DNA of 64,000 bases, from positions 124,451,898 to 124,515,897 of the forward strand of contig NC_050105.1 of NCBI RefSeq assembly GCF_902167145.1, given 5' to 3'. Each line of letters begins with the position of its first letter. The first letter of the stretch is position 1. The translations under genes were made by a program, and so were the position numbers. The stretch is from Zea mays. Taxonomy: Eukaryota > Streptophyta > Magnoliopsida > Poales > Poaceae. Below the pieces are notes generated by a model. The model saw only the letters and a list, made by a program, of their open reading frames with translations, was not told where the DNA came from and ran no database searches. Of the stretch, positions 44,774-57,630 are shown in pieces.

Positions 44774-47700
44774 TGTAACACCCGGCTTTAAGGAACAAAG
44801 CCAGGTGCATCTCATACATGCGCCAAGAAGACAACATATATAATAACAGAGTGTATAGAGATAAATGTCAATAACATCAGAGTATTTATTACATAGCGGA
44901 AGACTTATTACAAAATAAAAGTGTAAACATAAAACAAACTAAGGATCGTCGGCGCCAATGTCGACTGAGAAACGCCACCTAGATCAGATCGTACTCCTCG
45001 CCTTGTGGCTCCTCCTGAACCACCTGCTCTTCTCCTGTGGGGGGGGTGTGAGACAGCAAGAGTGAGCTCACATACGTTCATCGCTCAACAAGTTGTGGGG
45101 AACCAGTGGACATAAACTCACAAAGGTGTGAGTTCATGTGATGTGTAAGGCTTAATCAATGATAGGGGTTAAAGCTGAGCATTGCTTTTAAGTAGTTGGT
45201 CAAAATTTTATTAGCAATTACTAAGTGTAAGTAAATACCAAACCATAAGTAAAGTAATAGAACACAATTAATAATAAACCCATGCAATGCAAATGACCAA
45301 ATTGAATTTAAGTTCCATAATTTAAACATCAGAGAGTCCTGAGCTGCTCATGACCGTGAGCTCGGCTAGTATACCAGTTTTACACTCTGCAGAGGTTGTA
45401 CCCTTTACCCACAAGTCATGTTACCCATCTGCCAAGGGGTCATGAATCCCATACACCTCTACCTAGGAAGCGCGGCAGGGCAACACTACGAGGCCTTTAC
45501 AAAGTTCCACTAGCTTCCGAAAACCCGCTACAGTTTATGGGAAGATCCAGTACAGGGTTCCTGGCTGACAGCCATCGCAGCAAAATCAACCAGGGACCTC
45601 CCCGCACTGACCTCTCCCCTACTGCCCTTGCCCCTTTCGGGTAAGGTAGTCTTCCACTAGCTTTCCTAATTAGTCAGCCAAGGGCGTCCCATTAAACCCT
45701 TGTGGTGGCACGTGTTACTCAAGTTAAGCTCTATGTTCCAATTAACATTAATGAACTTGACATGAACATAAACAGAATAACATAAAGAATTGGAACATAG
45801 AGGTAATAAGTGATTATCCCAAAACCATGTAAAGCAATAGCAAACTACCCAAGTGATTCAGGGGTAAACAAGGTAATGAGATAAACAATTCTAGGGTGAC
45901 CTATTGGGTCCCATCAAAATTAACCTATGCATGGATAAGTGATATTAAAGAGCATTATTAGGTAAAAAGTGGTCAAGGGCACAACTTGCCTTCAATGAGC
46001 TCCTGCTCAGCTACTTCAACCTGCTGCTCACCAGGCTCCTCAGTAACGGGCTCTTCTACTCGCCACAATACAAACAAGCACAGTGCATATAGAGAAATTA
46101 ACATTACACCAAACATATAAACAAATTACACAGAGGTATTCTACATATTAAAATAAAATCCTAGGAACAGAAATCACTAAATTTGGAGTTATATAACTCA
46201 AGTTATGAACTTCCTAATGTTTAATGTGATTGAAATAGGATTAAATGAGAAATTAATTTTCTTACTGAGTTCATGCCAAAACAGTGATACTAAATGATAG
46301 AGAATATTATTACAAAATTTTAGAAATTGGAATGGTTCAATTTGGACCAAAAATGGAATTTCTATGAATTTTACAAGTTTCTAGATTTGTTTTTGTATTA
46401 AAAATGAATTTCTAATATTATTTCTCTGTTTTTAAATGTCTCTGGACTGGGCCTCGAATTCCAGAAAGCCCAAGGTTCTCGGTGTAAGTTTCCTAAGGCA
46501 CAGAGCACAGACAGGGTGGACGGCGGGTTGATTTACTAATTTTAGGAGGGCTCTTATGCAAAGTCGTCGGCCGAAGGGGTATCAGTGGAGATGAGCCATT
46601 GGATCCGATTTGGATGGCTCAGATTAGATCAGGACTTAAGTGAACCGGTACACGATTACTACCGTCGGATCGGAGACCAACGGTAGAGATCTACCTTAAT
46701 CCCAGACTCGTTTCAGCCGCCCGATTGAGATCAACGGCTAGATCTACGCGTTGAACCGGTATAAGCCCGTGACCGCCAGATCTTGATCCGACGGCCGCGG
46801 GAGCTTCGTCTTCAACTCAGCCCACGCCGTGCAAACAGCCACAGCGAGCGGCGGCAGGGTCACCGGAGCCCACGAATCCGGCCAACCCGAGCGCCGGACC
46901 CAAATTCGTTCGACCACCACGAGATTGACGACGCTATAAACTCGTTTCCCCCATCAATTTGTACTATCATCGAGCACAGGGCTCGGCCCACGGCGCACGG
47001 CGGAGATCCAACTCCGGTGAAGCGGAATCCGGTTACCCCGAGCGCCAATCCCAAATTAAAAGGCGCTATACGAACAGGGAAACGGCGCGAGCACGATGAC
47101 CAAGAACTCACCAGCACGGAAGACACGTCGGGTTTGGTCCACGGCGCAGAGCGGAATTGCGGCGGCGGTGACGAACTGGAGGCGCCTAGATCGCTCCCCC
47201 TTCTAGATTCCGCCGCGAATGCGATTCGGGTGACTGGGCGGACCCCCCCTCAACTACACTCCGAGTCTTCGCCGGCGATGTTGACACACGGCGGCTGCCC
47301 CTTTCCTTCACGGCGATCCGCGCGGACGGGACAATTCTCCCCCTATCTCTCAACGGCAGTGGTTCTCGAGTTGTTGGTCAAGTGCGCAAAGCGCCCAGGA
47401 TAGAGCCGCTGTAGAGGCTTTATGCGCAGGGAGAAAACGGAGCTCCGGGTCAGCCGGCGACGTTCTCTCGCGCACGGTTGCGTCAGCGCTGAGAGCTCGA
47501 GGAGACGATAGCGCTGATAGAAGGGGCCCACATGCCAGTGTAACGGACGCCTGGCGCACGCACGGGAGCGGATGACTGGTGTGGCCCACCGGTCGGCGCA
47601 CGATGGTGAGCGGTGGGCTGCGCGGGTGGGTTTGCATATTGGGCCGAAATGGAGGTATGGCGCCCAGGTAAGGCTTTTTCTTTTTCCCTTTTTTTATTTT

Positions 47701-48118
47701 CTGTTTTCTTTTCTTTTACTTTTGAATCTAAGTTTTAAATTTCAAATTTGTGATGAACTTGTACTCAAATTTTTCTAAGTATATGATTTGGATAAAGCAT
47801 TGTGGAACAAATCTATCCATTTATAAGTTTTATTTCTTTGTATTACATAGCATTTTTCTTTCTTTCTTTCCCAATTTTAGCATTTCTTTTAGGATTTAAT
47901 TTCTCATTTGGATATTTAATATTTTTCTTGTCACAAAATGCACACAAAAATAAAAATATCCAGCATGATGCAACAATTCAGTAGCATATCTTTTTATTAA
48001 TTGTTCTTTTGGGTATGATGTTCACATAGGATGATGCTTAAAGATCAATCTTCACATAAGGAGAGAAATTGTTTTCTCTATTGGTGTTTTAACTAGCAAT
48101 TACAAAGTGGGTGTTACA
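44774..48118 (-). repeat. E5 3' LTR
   Basis: 3345 bp; sense start TGTAACACCCACTTTG, end GCCGGGTGTTACA. A 206-residue ORF and several smaller ones occur identically in both LTRs and look non-coding. Confidence 0.95.
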
Positions 48119-48138
48119 AATCCTACCCCCCTTAAAAA
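48119..48138 (-). other. E5 polypurine tract
   Basis: Minus strand TTAAGGGGGGTAGGATT adjacent to the 3' LTR. Confidence 0.8.
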
Positions 48139-48156
48139 TAATCTCGTCCTCGAGAT

Positions 48157-49464
48157 TTAAGATGAACTAGAGAAAAGGTGGGGAAAATCTATACGAAGCT
48201 CTTCTTCTTTTTCCCAAGTTGCTTCATCTTCACTGTGGTGCCTCCATTGGACTTTGCACATCTTTATCACCTTATTTCTTGTAACTCGAGTCAATGTATC
48301 CAAAATCTTGATCGGGTACTCCGTGTAAGTCAAATCACCTTGAACACTGAGCTCTTCCGAGGGTAACTGTTCCTCGGGAACACGGAGACACTTCTTTAGT
48401 TGAGACACATGGAACACATTATGCACATCCGATAGACTATCCGGTAACTCGAGTTGGTATGCCATCTCCCCAACTCTTCTAAAGATCCAGAATGGTCCAA
48501 TATAGCGAGGGGACAATTTTCCCTTGACTTTGAATCTCCTCATTCCACGAAGTGGTGACACTTTGAGGTACACATAATCTCCTTCTTCAAATTCCAGTGG
48601 TCTCCTTCTATTATCAGCATAGCTCTTTTGCCTGGTTTGAGCCACTCTCAAATTCTCTCGAATTATACGAACTTGTTCTTCTGCTTCTTGAATCAATTCA
48701 GGCCCAAAGAACTGTCTCTCTCCAGTCTGATCCCAATATAGAGGAGTCCTGCACTTCCTCCCATATAAAGCTTCAAAAGGTGACATCTTCAGACTGGCCT
48801 GATAACTATTATTATATGAGAATTCAGCATAAGGCAGACTTTTATCCCAACTTCCTCCATGCTGAAGGGCACATGCTCTCAACATATCTTCCAATACTTG
48901 ATTAGTCCTTTCAGTCTGTCCATCAGTCTGAGGGTGATAAGCTGTACTAAAATTCAACTTTGTACTCATGTTCTCATGAAAGCTTCTCCAAAACCTTGAG
49001 GTAAACTGCGAACCTCGATCAGACACGATCTTCTTTGGTACTCCATGTAAGCACACAATTCGAGCCATATATAACTCTGCTAGCTGAGAACCTTTATAAG
49101 TAGTCTTCACAGGAATAAAGTGAGCCACTTTAGTCAATCTATCCACAATCACCCATATAGCATCATATCCTTTCTGGGTGCGAGGCAATCCAGTAATAAA
49201 ATCCATACCAATCTCTTCCCACTTCCACTCGGGTATCTTCAGTGGGTGCAATAGTCCAGCTGGCCTCTGGTGTTCAGCCTTAACTCTTTGACATACATCG
49301 CACATAGCCACATGTGCAGCCACATCTCTTTTCAATCCATACCACCAATACTTCCGCTTCAAATCCTGATACATCTTAGTACTACCAGGATGAATAGAAT
49401 AATCCGAATCATGGGCCTCCTTTAAAATAGTCTCTCGAAGGCTTTTAATATCAGGAACACACAT
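48157..49464 (-). CDS. E5 integrase with chromodomain (open segment of a broken pol)
   Basis: A continuous 435-residue frame: zinc-binding His/Cys region (DSDYSIHPGSTKMYQDLKRK ... CDVCQRVKA), integrase core with DFITG, VSDRGSQF and YHPQTDGQTER, then ALYGRKCRTP, and a C-terminal chromodomain-like tail (IKMCKVQWRHHSEDEATWEK). The open frame is entered at MCVPDIK only because of a one-base deletion near 49550 that separates it from RNase H, so no proper start exists. The integrase part itself shows no lesion that I can see. Confidence 0.88.
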   Translation of the reverse strand: MCVPDIKSLRETILKEAHDSDYSIHPGSTKMYQDLKRKYWWYGLKRDVAAHVAMCDVCQRVKAEHQRPAGLLHPLKIPEWKWEEIGMDFITGLPRTQKGYDAIWVIVDRLTKVAHFIPVKTTYKGSQLAELYMARIVCLHGVPKKIVSDRGSQFTSRFWRSFHENMSTKLNFSTAYHPQTDGQTERTNQVLEDMLRACALQHGGSWDKSLPYAEFSYNNSYQASLKMSPFEALYGRKCRTPLYWDQTGERQFFGPELIQEAEEQVRIIRENLRVAQTRQKSYADNRRRPLEFEEGDYVYLKVSPLRGMRRFKVKGKLSPRYIGPFWIFRRVGEMAYQLELPDSLSDVHNVFHVSQLKKCLRVPEEQLPSEELSVQGDLTYTEYPIKILDTLTRVTRNKVIKMCKVQWRHHSEDEATWEKEEELRIDFPHLFSSSS

Positions 49465-49547
49465 TCTGTCCTTGAACCATACAGTGCCTTGCTCATCTTC
49501 CGTAAATTCCGGAACTCGACCTTCAGTAATCAGATCCTTAATCTCTT

Positions 49548-51260
49548 TTATTTAGCATCACCAATTTGTCCTTTGCGGATCTCTTGCTCCAAAGTAGGTT
49601 CCACATCAATAGTAACTCCTTCAGTATGAGCAACTATCCCCAGGTTAAGTCTCCTGAAATCCTCAACAATCTCATCGGGTAGCTGGGCAACAATAGCTGA
49701 ATGAACATGCTCTTTGCGACTCAAGGCATCTGCAACCAAATTTGCCTTGCCCGGGTGATAGTGAATCTCCAAATCATAATCCTTAATAAGCTCCAACCAA
49801 CGGCGTTGCCTAAGGTTGAGATCCTTCTGAGTGAATATATACTTCAAACTCTTATGATCCGTATATACTTGGCACTTAGTCCACATAATATAATGTCTCC
49901 AAATCTTAAGAGCATGCACAACTGCTGTTAGTTCCAAGTCGTGAGTGGGGTAGTTCAATTCATGTTTCCGCAACTGACGGGATGCATAGGCGATCACATG
50001 TCCTTCTTGCATGAGCACACATCACAATCCTTGGCCACATGCATCACAATAGATATCAAATCCTTTCTGTAGGTCTGGCATAACCAATACTGGTGGCGAC
50101 ATCAATCTTTTCTTCAATTGATCAAAGCTATCTTGGCACTTCTCGTCCCACTTAAATTCTCTCCCTTTCTCTAGAAGCGAAGTCATAGGCTTAGCAATCT
50201 TAAAAAATCCTTCGATAAATCTCCGGTAATATCCTGTTAATCCCAAGAAACTCCGAATCTCAGTAACTGTAGTGGGTACTCTCCACTCCATTATCTCCTT
50301 AACCTTAGCAGGATCCACTGCTATTCCTCCATTAGAAATGATATGACCAAGAAATGGCACCTCGCCAATCCAAAACTCGCACTTGCTGAACTTGGCATAT
50401 AGCTGGTTATCTCGTAGTTTCTGTAGCACCATCCTTAGATGTTCCTCGTGATCACTATCACTCTTAGAATAGATAAGAATATCGTCGATGAATACCACGA
50501 CGAACCTGTCCAAATACTCCATAAACACCTTATTCATTAAGTTCATAAAATAAGCTGGTGCATTGGTTAATCCAAACGACATAACAGTAAACTCATATAA
50601 TCCATATCTAGTCGAGAAAGCCGTCTTGGGAATATCCGATGGTCTAATCCTCATCTGATGGTATCCCGATCGGAGATCAATTTTCGAGAATACTCTTGCA
50701 CCTCTCATCTGATCAAATGAATCCTCAATACGGGGCAACGGATACTTGTTCTTCACTGTAACATCATTAAGAGATCTATAATCCACACACATCCTTTGCG
50801 ATCCATCCTTCTTCTGTACAAACAGTACCAGTGCTCCCAAGGTGAAGGCTCGGACGAATGTACCCAGCCTCTTGTAATTCCGTTGAGTGCTTCTTGAGTT
50901 CTTTTAACTCTTCTACAGACATCCTATATGTCCATTTAGAAATAGGAGCAGTTCCAGGTAAGAGATCTATGACAAACTCAACTTCCGTATCGGGTGGCAT
51001 CCCTTGGTAACTCTTCTGGAAAGACATCCGGAAAATCTCTAACCACCCGGATGTTGACACCAACAAACTTCTCATCTACTAAGAATGCCGCTAGTCTGGT
51101 GGCGGTAGTTACTGCAATTCCAACTTCAAATCTTTGTCCTTTGGAAGTGGTGAGTTCTACGTTTCCCTTAGCACAGTGTCTATACTATCTTTGCCTTGCT
51201 TAACCATGACATACCAAGGATCAAGTCTATAGTGCTCTCTTCTAACACTATAGGAGTAGC
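49548..51260 (-). pseudogene. E5 RT and RNase H, with a protease stub
   Basis: RT (50840-50022) has [20 protein letters not shown], an intact FIDD catalytic motif and [15 protein letters not shown]. RNase H (50018-49548) has [18 protein letters not shown]. Breaks: an in-frame TGA at 50022-50024, two small deletions near 50835-50845, an extra base near 51000 and a one-base deletion near 49550. Upstream, coding similarity stops at about 51260, just after a protease end (IDLILGMSWL). The rest of protease and all of gag are absent; the remaining 480 bp is leader. Confidence 0.85.
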
Positions 51261-51732
51261 CCATCTGGGTTAGAAATACAGGGTAGGAAAGGAAGAATTC
51301 TAGACAAGGCGAGTAATTATGAGGAATGTTACTGCAGAGGATTTATTAGCTAAGTAGATTAGTGTGTCACCCACTAAAGCTAATTCATTACCTTATGGTG
51401 GTACATGCTAAGATGCCCGTCTATACTATTTCAATCAATCAAAGAAGCAAATCAGACATTTATCATCAGAACAATCACCCAACATTTTTTTAATAGCGAA
51501 AATAGTTTTAATTTTTTTTTGTCTTAGGTCTCCTATCTCTTAAAAAGTTCATAAATGTAGGATTCCAAGGTGTGAAATCCATATTGTCTTAGAGTAGAAA
51601 AGAAAAGAGTAATCAGAGCAGAATAGCAAAAGGTGAGACAAGATCAAGATAAGTATAGAATGAATCAGAATGAGATAAGTAGGTAAGGGTTCTATCCATT
51701 TCTATCTAGGTTTCGTCCTACAGTCAACATTT

Positions 51733-51744
51733 GCTCTGATACCA
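51733..51744 (-). other. E5 primer binding site
   Basis: Minus strand TGGTATCAGAGC, the exact initiator tRNA-Met site, four bases from the 5' LTR. Confidence 0.9.
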
Positions 51745-51748
51745 CTTC

Positions 51749-54700
51749 TGTAACACCCGGCTTTAAGGAACAAAGCCAGGTGCATCTCATACATGCGCCA
51801 AGAAGACAACATATATAATAACAGAGTGTATAGAGATAAATGTCAATAACATCAGAGTATTTATTACATAGCGGAAGACTTATTACAAAATAAAAGTGTA
51901 AACATAAAACAAACTAAGGATCGTCGGCGCCAATGTCGACTGAGAAACGCCACCTAGATCAGATCGTACTCCTCGCCTTGTGGCTCCTCCTGAACCACCT
52001 GCTCTTCTCCTGTGGGGGGGGGGTGTGAGACAGCAAGAGTGAGCTCACATACGTTCATCGCTCAACAAGTTGTGGGGAACCAGTGGACATAAACTCACAA
52101 AGGTGTGAGTTCATGTGATGTGTAAGGCTTAATCAATGATAGGGGTTAAAGCTGAGCATTGCTTTTAAGTAGTTGGTCAAAATTTTATTAGCAATTACTA
52201 AGTGTAAGTAAATACCAAACCATAAGTAAAGTAATAGAACACAATTAATAATAAACCCATGCAATGCAAATGACCAAATTGAATTTAAGTTCCATAATTT
52301 AAACATCAGAGAGTCCTGAGCTGCTCATGACCGTGAGCTCGGCTAGTATACCAGTTTTACACTCTGCAGAGGTTGTACCCTTTACCCACAAGTCATGTTA
52401 CCCATCTGCCAAGGGGTCATGAATCCCATACACCTCTACCTAGGAAGCGCGGCAGGGCAACACTACGAGGCCTTTACAAAGTTCCACTAGCTTCCGAAAA
52501 CCCGCTACAGTTTATGGGAAGATCCAGTACAGGGTTCCTGGCTGACAGCCATCGCAGCAAAATCAACCAGGGACCTCCCCGCACTGACCTCTCCCCTACT
52601 GCCCTTGCCCCTTTCGGGTAAGGTAGTCTTCCACTAGCTTTCCTAATTAGTCAGCCAAGGGCGTCCCATTAAACCCTTGTGGTGGCACGTGTTACTCAAG
52701 TTAAGCTCTATGTTCCAATTAACATTAATGAACTTGACATGAACATAAACAGAATAACATAAAGAATTGGAACATAGAGGTAATAAGTGATTATCCCAAA
52801 ACCATGTAAAGCAATAGCAAACTACCCAAGTGATTCAGGGGTAAACAAGGTAATGAGATAAACAATTCTAGGGTGACCTATTGGGTCCCATCAAAATTAA
52901 CCTATGCATGGATAAGTGATATTAAAGAGCATTATTAGGTAAAAAGTGGTCAAGGGCACAACTTGCCTTCAATGAGCTCCTGCTCAGCTACTTCAACCTG
53001 CTGCTCACCAGGCTCCTCAGCAACGGGCTCTTCTACTCGCCACAATACAAACAAGCACAGTGCATATAGAGAAATTAACATTACACCAAACATATAAACA
53101 AATTACACAGAGGTATTCTACATATTAAAATAAAATCCTAGGAACAGAAATCACTAAATTTGGAGTTATATAACTCAAGTTATGAACTTCCTAATGTTTA
53201 ATGTGATTGAAATAGGATTAAATGAGAAATTAATTTTCTTACTGAGTTCATGCCAAAACAGTGATACTAAATGATAGAGAATATTATTACAAAATTTTAG
53301 AAATTGGAATGGTTCAATTTGGACCAAAAATGGAATTTCTATGAATTTTACAAGTTTCTAGATTTGTTTTTGTATTAAAAATGAATTTCTAATATTATTT
53401 CTCTGTTTTTAAATGTCTCTGGACTGGGCCTCGAATTCCAGAAAGCCCAAGGTTCTCGGTGTAAGTTTCCTAAGGCACAGAGCACAGACAGGGTGGACGG
53501 CGGGTTGATTTACTAATTTTAGGAGGGCTCTTATGCAAAGTCGTCGGCCGAAGGGGTATCGGTGGAGATGAGCCATTGGATCCGATTTGGATGGCTCAGA
53601 TTAGATCAGGACTTAAGTGAACCGGTACACGATTACTACCGTCGGATCGGAGACCAACGGTAGAGATCTACCTTAATCCCAGACTCGTTTCAGCCGCCCG
53701 ATTGAGATCAACGGCTAGATCTACGCGTTGAACCGGTATAAGCCCGTGACCGCCAGATCTTGATCCGACGGCCGCGGGAGCTTCGTCTTCAACTCAGCCC
53801 ACGCCGTGCAAACAGCCACAGCGAGCGGCGGCAGGGTCACCGGAGCCCACGAATCCGGCCAACCCGAGCGCCGGACCCAAATTCGTTCGACCACCACGAG
53901 ATTGACGACGCTATAAACTCGTTTCCCCCATCAATTTGTACTATCATCGAGCACAGGGCTCGGCCCACGGCGCACGGCGGAGATCCAACTCCGGTGAAGC
54001 GGAATCCGGTTACCCCGAGCGCCAATCCCAAATTAAAAGGCGCTATACGAACAGGGAAACGGCGCGAGCACGATGACCAAGAACTCACCAGCACGGAAGA
54101 CACGTCGGGTTTGGTCCACGGCGCAGAGCGGAATTGCGGCGGCGGTGACGAACTGGAGGCGCCTAGATCGCTCCCCCTTCTAGATTCCGCCGCGAATGCG
54201 ATTCGGGTGACTGGGCGGACCCCCCCTCAACTACACTCCGAGTCTTCGCCGGCGATGTTGACACACGGCGGCTGCCCCTTTCCTTCACGGCGATCCGCGC
54301 GGACGGGACAATTCTCCCCCTATCTCTCAACGGCAGTGGTTCTCGAGTTGTTGGTCAAGTGCGCAAAGCGCCCAGGATAGAGCCGCTGTAGAGGCTTTAT
54401 GCGCAGGGAGAAAACGGAGCTCCGGGTCAGCCGGCGACGTTCTCTCGCGCACGGTTGCGTCAGCGCTGAGAGCTCGAGGAGACGATAGCGCTGATAGAAG
54501 GGGCCCACATGCCAGTGTAACGGACGCCTGGCGCACGCACGGGAGCGGATGACTGGTGTGGCCCACCGGTCGGCGCACGATGGTGAGCGGTGGGCTGCGC
54601 GGGTGGGTTTGCATATTGGGCCGAAATGGAGGTATGGCGCCCAGGTAAGGCTTTTTCTTTTTCCCTTTTTTTATTTTCTGTTTTCTTTTCTTTTACTTTT

Positions 54701-55095
54701 GAATCTAAGTTTTAAATTTCAAATTTGTGATGAACTTGTACTCAAATTTTTCTAAGTATATGATTTGGATAAAGCATTGTGGAACAAATCTATCCATTTA
54801 TAAGTTTTATTTCTTTGTATTACATAGCATTTTTCTTTCTTTCTTTCCCAATTTTAGCATTTCTTTTAGGATTTAATTTCTCATTTGGATATTTAATATT
54901 TTTCTTGTCACAAAATGCACACAAAAATAAAAATATCCAGCATGATGCAACAATTCAGTAGCATATCTTTTTATTAATTGTTCTTTTGGGTATGATGTTC
55001 ACATAGGATGATGCTTAAAGATCAATCTTCACATAAGGAGAGAAATTGTTTTCTCTATTGGTGTTTTAACTAGCAATTACAAAGTGGGTGTTACA
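51749..55095 (-). repeat. E5 5' LTR
   Basis: 3347 bp, practically identical to 44774-48118. Confidence 0.95.
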
Positions 55096-55100
55096 CAATT

Positions 55101-56716
55101 GCACAAATCCGGCCCAGAGTTCGTCTGTTCACGACGATGGTGAAAACCGGAGACAAACCGAGGTGTTCTTGGTGATTCAGTGTGGTCCAGCTCAATCAAA
55201 TGGGTCTACAAGCAGTAGGAGGCTTAATGGATGCTAGAACATCAAGCAGAGAAGCTTGAACTAACCTGTAGAGGGCTGGCCATGGTGAGATGTTCACGGT
55301 GGCATTTTGACCGATTTGGGGGAAATTTGAAATTTGTGAGCTACGATAGTTAATCGGGAGCGAGGAAGGGTGCACTAGCTTCGTAACAAAATGGCGGAGC
55401 AGTCAGGGGCGACAATTTATGGAGATCGACCATCGATGCTACGAATTTGAGCAAGGTTGGGCTTACGGCGGTGAGAGGGTGAGTCATTGGAGTACGGCTA
55501 CCGTGGCGCTCAGTGAGGGTAAAGTCTGGGGAGTAAGTGGCTGGCTCACACAACCCACGGCGAGGTGGAATACGGCTTATGGCGTGGCACAACCGAAGTG
55601 AACGGTGGCAACCACGGTGATGGTCGCGCGGCCACGTCGCCGACAAGTGGGTACGACAACAGGACGGCTACAGTGCCCCGACCTCAGCCACGACAAAGAT
55701 CTTTTCACCCAAGTCATTATCCGCGCGTTCACCGGGCACGAATCGTAGCGCCCGCGAGGATCATGGCGCGGGGTCATCGGCGGTGAGTTCAGTGAATCTG
55801 CGATCTTTTGTAGGCACTGTACCATGGCGATCTCCTTCAGTGTGCCTGACAAAGCGATTTGAGGAACAGTTTTTTCCAATTTTCATGTGACATCCCACTA
55901 ATCCATCTGTATCAAAGTTATTGTCCTATAATCCAGCTTTGATTTTGTGATAGCACCCACAATCGAACAGTCACTGGATCCTACTCAAAATTGACCTCAA
56001 AGTTCCTCTGACTTCACTGTCAGTCAGAATTCAGCCTTAGGGCTGACTGACAGCCAGACTTCAAGCTCCTTTAACTTTATTTTTTGTATAGCACCAATGT
56101 CTTGTCACTTAAGCAAAGTTGTACTCCTATCATAGCTCTACAAGATTGATGTATTGACTTAGAGCAAAATCTTCATGAATCAAAAGATACAAGGCTCCCA
56201 AGATGACCTAATTCCACTGAAATTCAGAGCTAGCCACTTTAGAGTTCTTGGGTCTTTTGCAATAAAGTCCAAATTTCTCCATACTACTTGAAAATCCTTC
56301 AATGTGAAAGTTACTTGGTTTTTGATGTTCTATTACTTTGATATTTGCACTTTGGTCCAAAAATATATAGAATTTGAATTTACCCCTTAGGGTTCCAATT
56401 AGGGTTTTCTAGGGTTTCTTTTAGGGTTTTGGGCACACTAGGGTTTTTGTGCCACAAAAGTTCACCAAATTTGATATCTTGTGAACATTTCTAATGACTT
56501 TTGAGATTTTACTTATTTTGGGCTTACTATTACCTTAATGCCCTAATCCCAGGGTTGGTTACCCTACCCTAGGGTTAAGCACACTTCATGTCACCACATT
56601 ACACATGTTTTGAAATTTTACCTAGTGAATGCATTCTAGGTGTGACAACAAAATGAAATGTCAATGCATATGATGTCATGCTCAAGTTTAGTGCTAGCAA
56701 CACCAGGGTGGTTACA
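55101..56716 (-). repeat. E4 5' LTR, segment right of E5
   Basis: Continues the E4 LTR from GCACAAATCCGGCCCAG to the end GTTACA at 56716, matching 27741-29347. Confidence 0.92.
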
Positions 56717-56721
56717 CAAAT

Positions 56722-57630
56722 GACCAAACAACCAAAATAAACTTTGTAGATCTTGAGAAGTTATAGAATTTTGTAGTTGGCAACTTTTTCATTTGAAGTT
56801 ATATTATCAACGAAAACTACGTCTGGATTTAAAAATTAAATTTTGAAAACGACCTCGAAAGAAAAAACTACCAACATGAAAGTTGTAGGTATTGAAGAGT
56901 TATGAAACTTTGTAGTTGACAATATTTTTTTTAAAATCATCTTGTCATGCAAAATTATGTTTGAATTTTTCAAACTACCTCGGAAGGAAAAACTACCAAA
57001 ATAAAAGTTGTAGGTCTTGAAATGTAATGAAACTTTGTAATTGACAACTTTTTGATTTGAAATCATCTTATCATTGAAAAATTCGCGTGAAGTTTTCAAA
57101 TTTAAAATTCAAATTTTGTAAACGACCTCGGATGTAGAAACTATTAAAATAGAACTTATAGACCTCAAAAAGTTATGCAACTTTACAGTTGGTCACATTT
57201 TCAAATGAATTCATTTAGTGCCTTAAATAATCAAATTACTCTCGATTTGTTATATTAAATGAGAAATGAAAACGTAATATAGACATAATTGATGTAGTAG
57301 TGTAGTGATATAGGAGGGTATGCGTGAGAGAGAGGTTGCGAGTTCGAATCTCACCATTCAACAAAACATGTAAATTTGATTCAAAATAGTAGTGGAAAAT
57401 AATAGGGTGATGTCTATGGTAATAGGTAGGGTTGGAGAGTTGTTCCTAGAATTTAAAAAATGTTTTGCTGTTTTTTTGGATTTTTTTCGATTCTTAATTT
57501 GCCGAGTGCTTGTCCGATAAAAGTACTCGACAAAGAACCCTTTGCCGAGTATTCTTTGCCGAGTGTTATACTCGGCAAAGGCTTTGCCGAGTGTAAAATG
57601 CACTCGGCAAAGAACGCGATTCTGGTAGTG
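56722..57630. repeat. Right part of the CACTA element with degenerate tandem repeats
   Basis: From 56722 to about 57180 a unit containing GACCTCGAAAG and GTTGTAGGTCTTGA recurs every 125-150 bp in diverged form. At 57497-57612 are the right subterminal CTTTGCCGAGTG repeats, and the terminus CACTACCAGAA (minus strand) ends at 57630. No ORF of interest. Confidence 0.65.

Larger units (their letters stand above)
44774..55095 (-). mobile_element. E5: very young, gag-less chromovirus
   Basis: 10.3 kb, minus sense, perfect TSD CAATT (44769-44773, 55096-55100), inserted in the right LTR of E4. LTRs 44774-48118 and 51749-55095 differ by eye at two bases (near 46042/53018 and 46580/53559) and in one G-run (8 against 10), which also accounts for the length difference of 2 bp. 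The internal region is only 3.6 kb: RT, RNase H, integrase and chromodomain remain; gag and most of protease are gone. Confidence 0.95.
25328..56716 (-). mobile_element. E4: Tekay/Del-type chromovirus, host of E3 and E5
   Basis: A perfect TSD CAAAT flanks it (25323-25327, 56717-56721). The left LTR is 25328-29347 (4.0 kb); the right LTR is 42358-44773 plus 55101-56716, split by E5. Sense is minus: tRNA-Met-type primer site at 42344-42355, gag, protease, [E3], RT, RNase H, integrase with chromodomain, polypurine tract. Many lesions are present. In the first 225 bases the LTRs differ at about 14 sites by eye, making it the oldest of the complete elements. Confidence 0.93.
24841..57630. mobile_element. 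CACTA transposon split by the chromovirus E4
   Basis: The left end starts CACTGCCGGAATTTGG (24841) and the right end, on the minus strand, starts CACTACCAGAATCGCG (57630). Both ends carry subterminal repeats of CTTTGCCGAGTG type in both orientations. Without E4 the element is only about 1.4 kb and has no transposase, so it is a non-autonomous En/Spm-type element. The 3-bp flanks are CCT and CTT, one mismatch, so the left end is slightly less certain. Confidence 0.75.

Noticed and set aside
46783..47403. 206-residue ORF in the E5 LTR, identical at 53760-54380
   Set aside because: It lies wholly inside the LTR, shows no motif, and is identical only because the two LTRs are young copies.
57332..57355. 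tRNA-like B box (GAGTTCGAATCTC) in the CACTA right part
   Set aside because: No matching A box or cloverleaf could be built; at most a SINE fragment.
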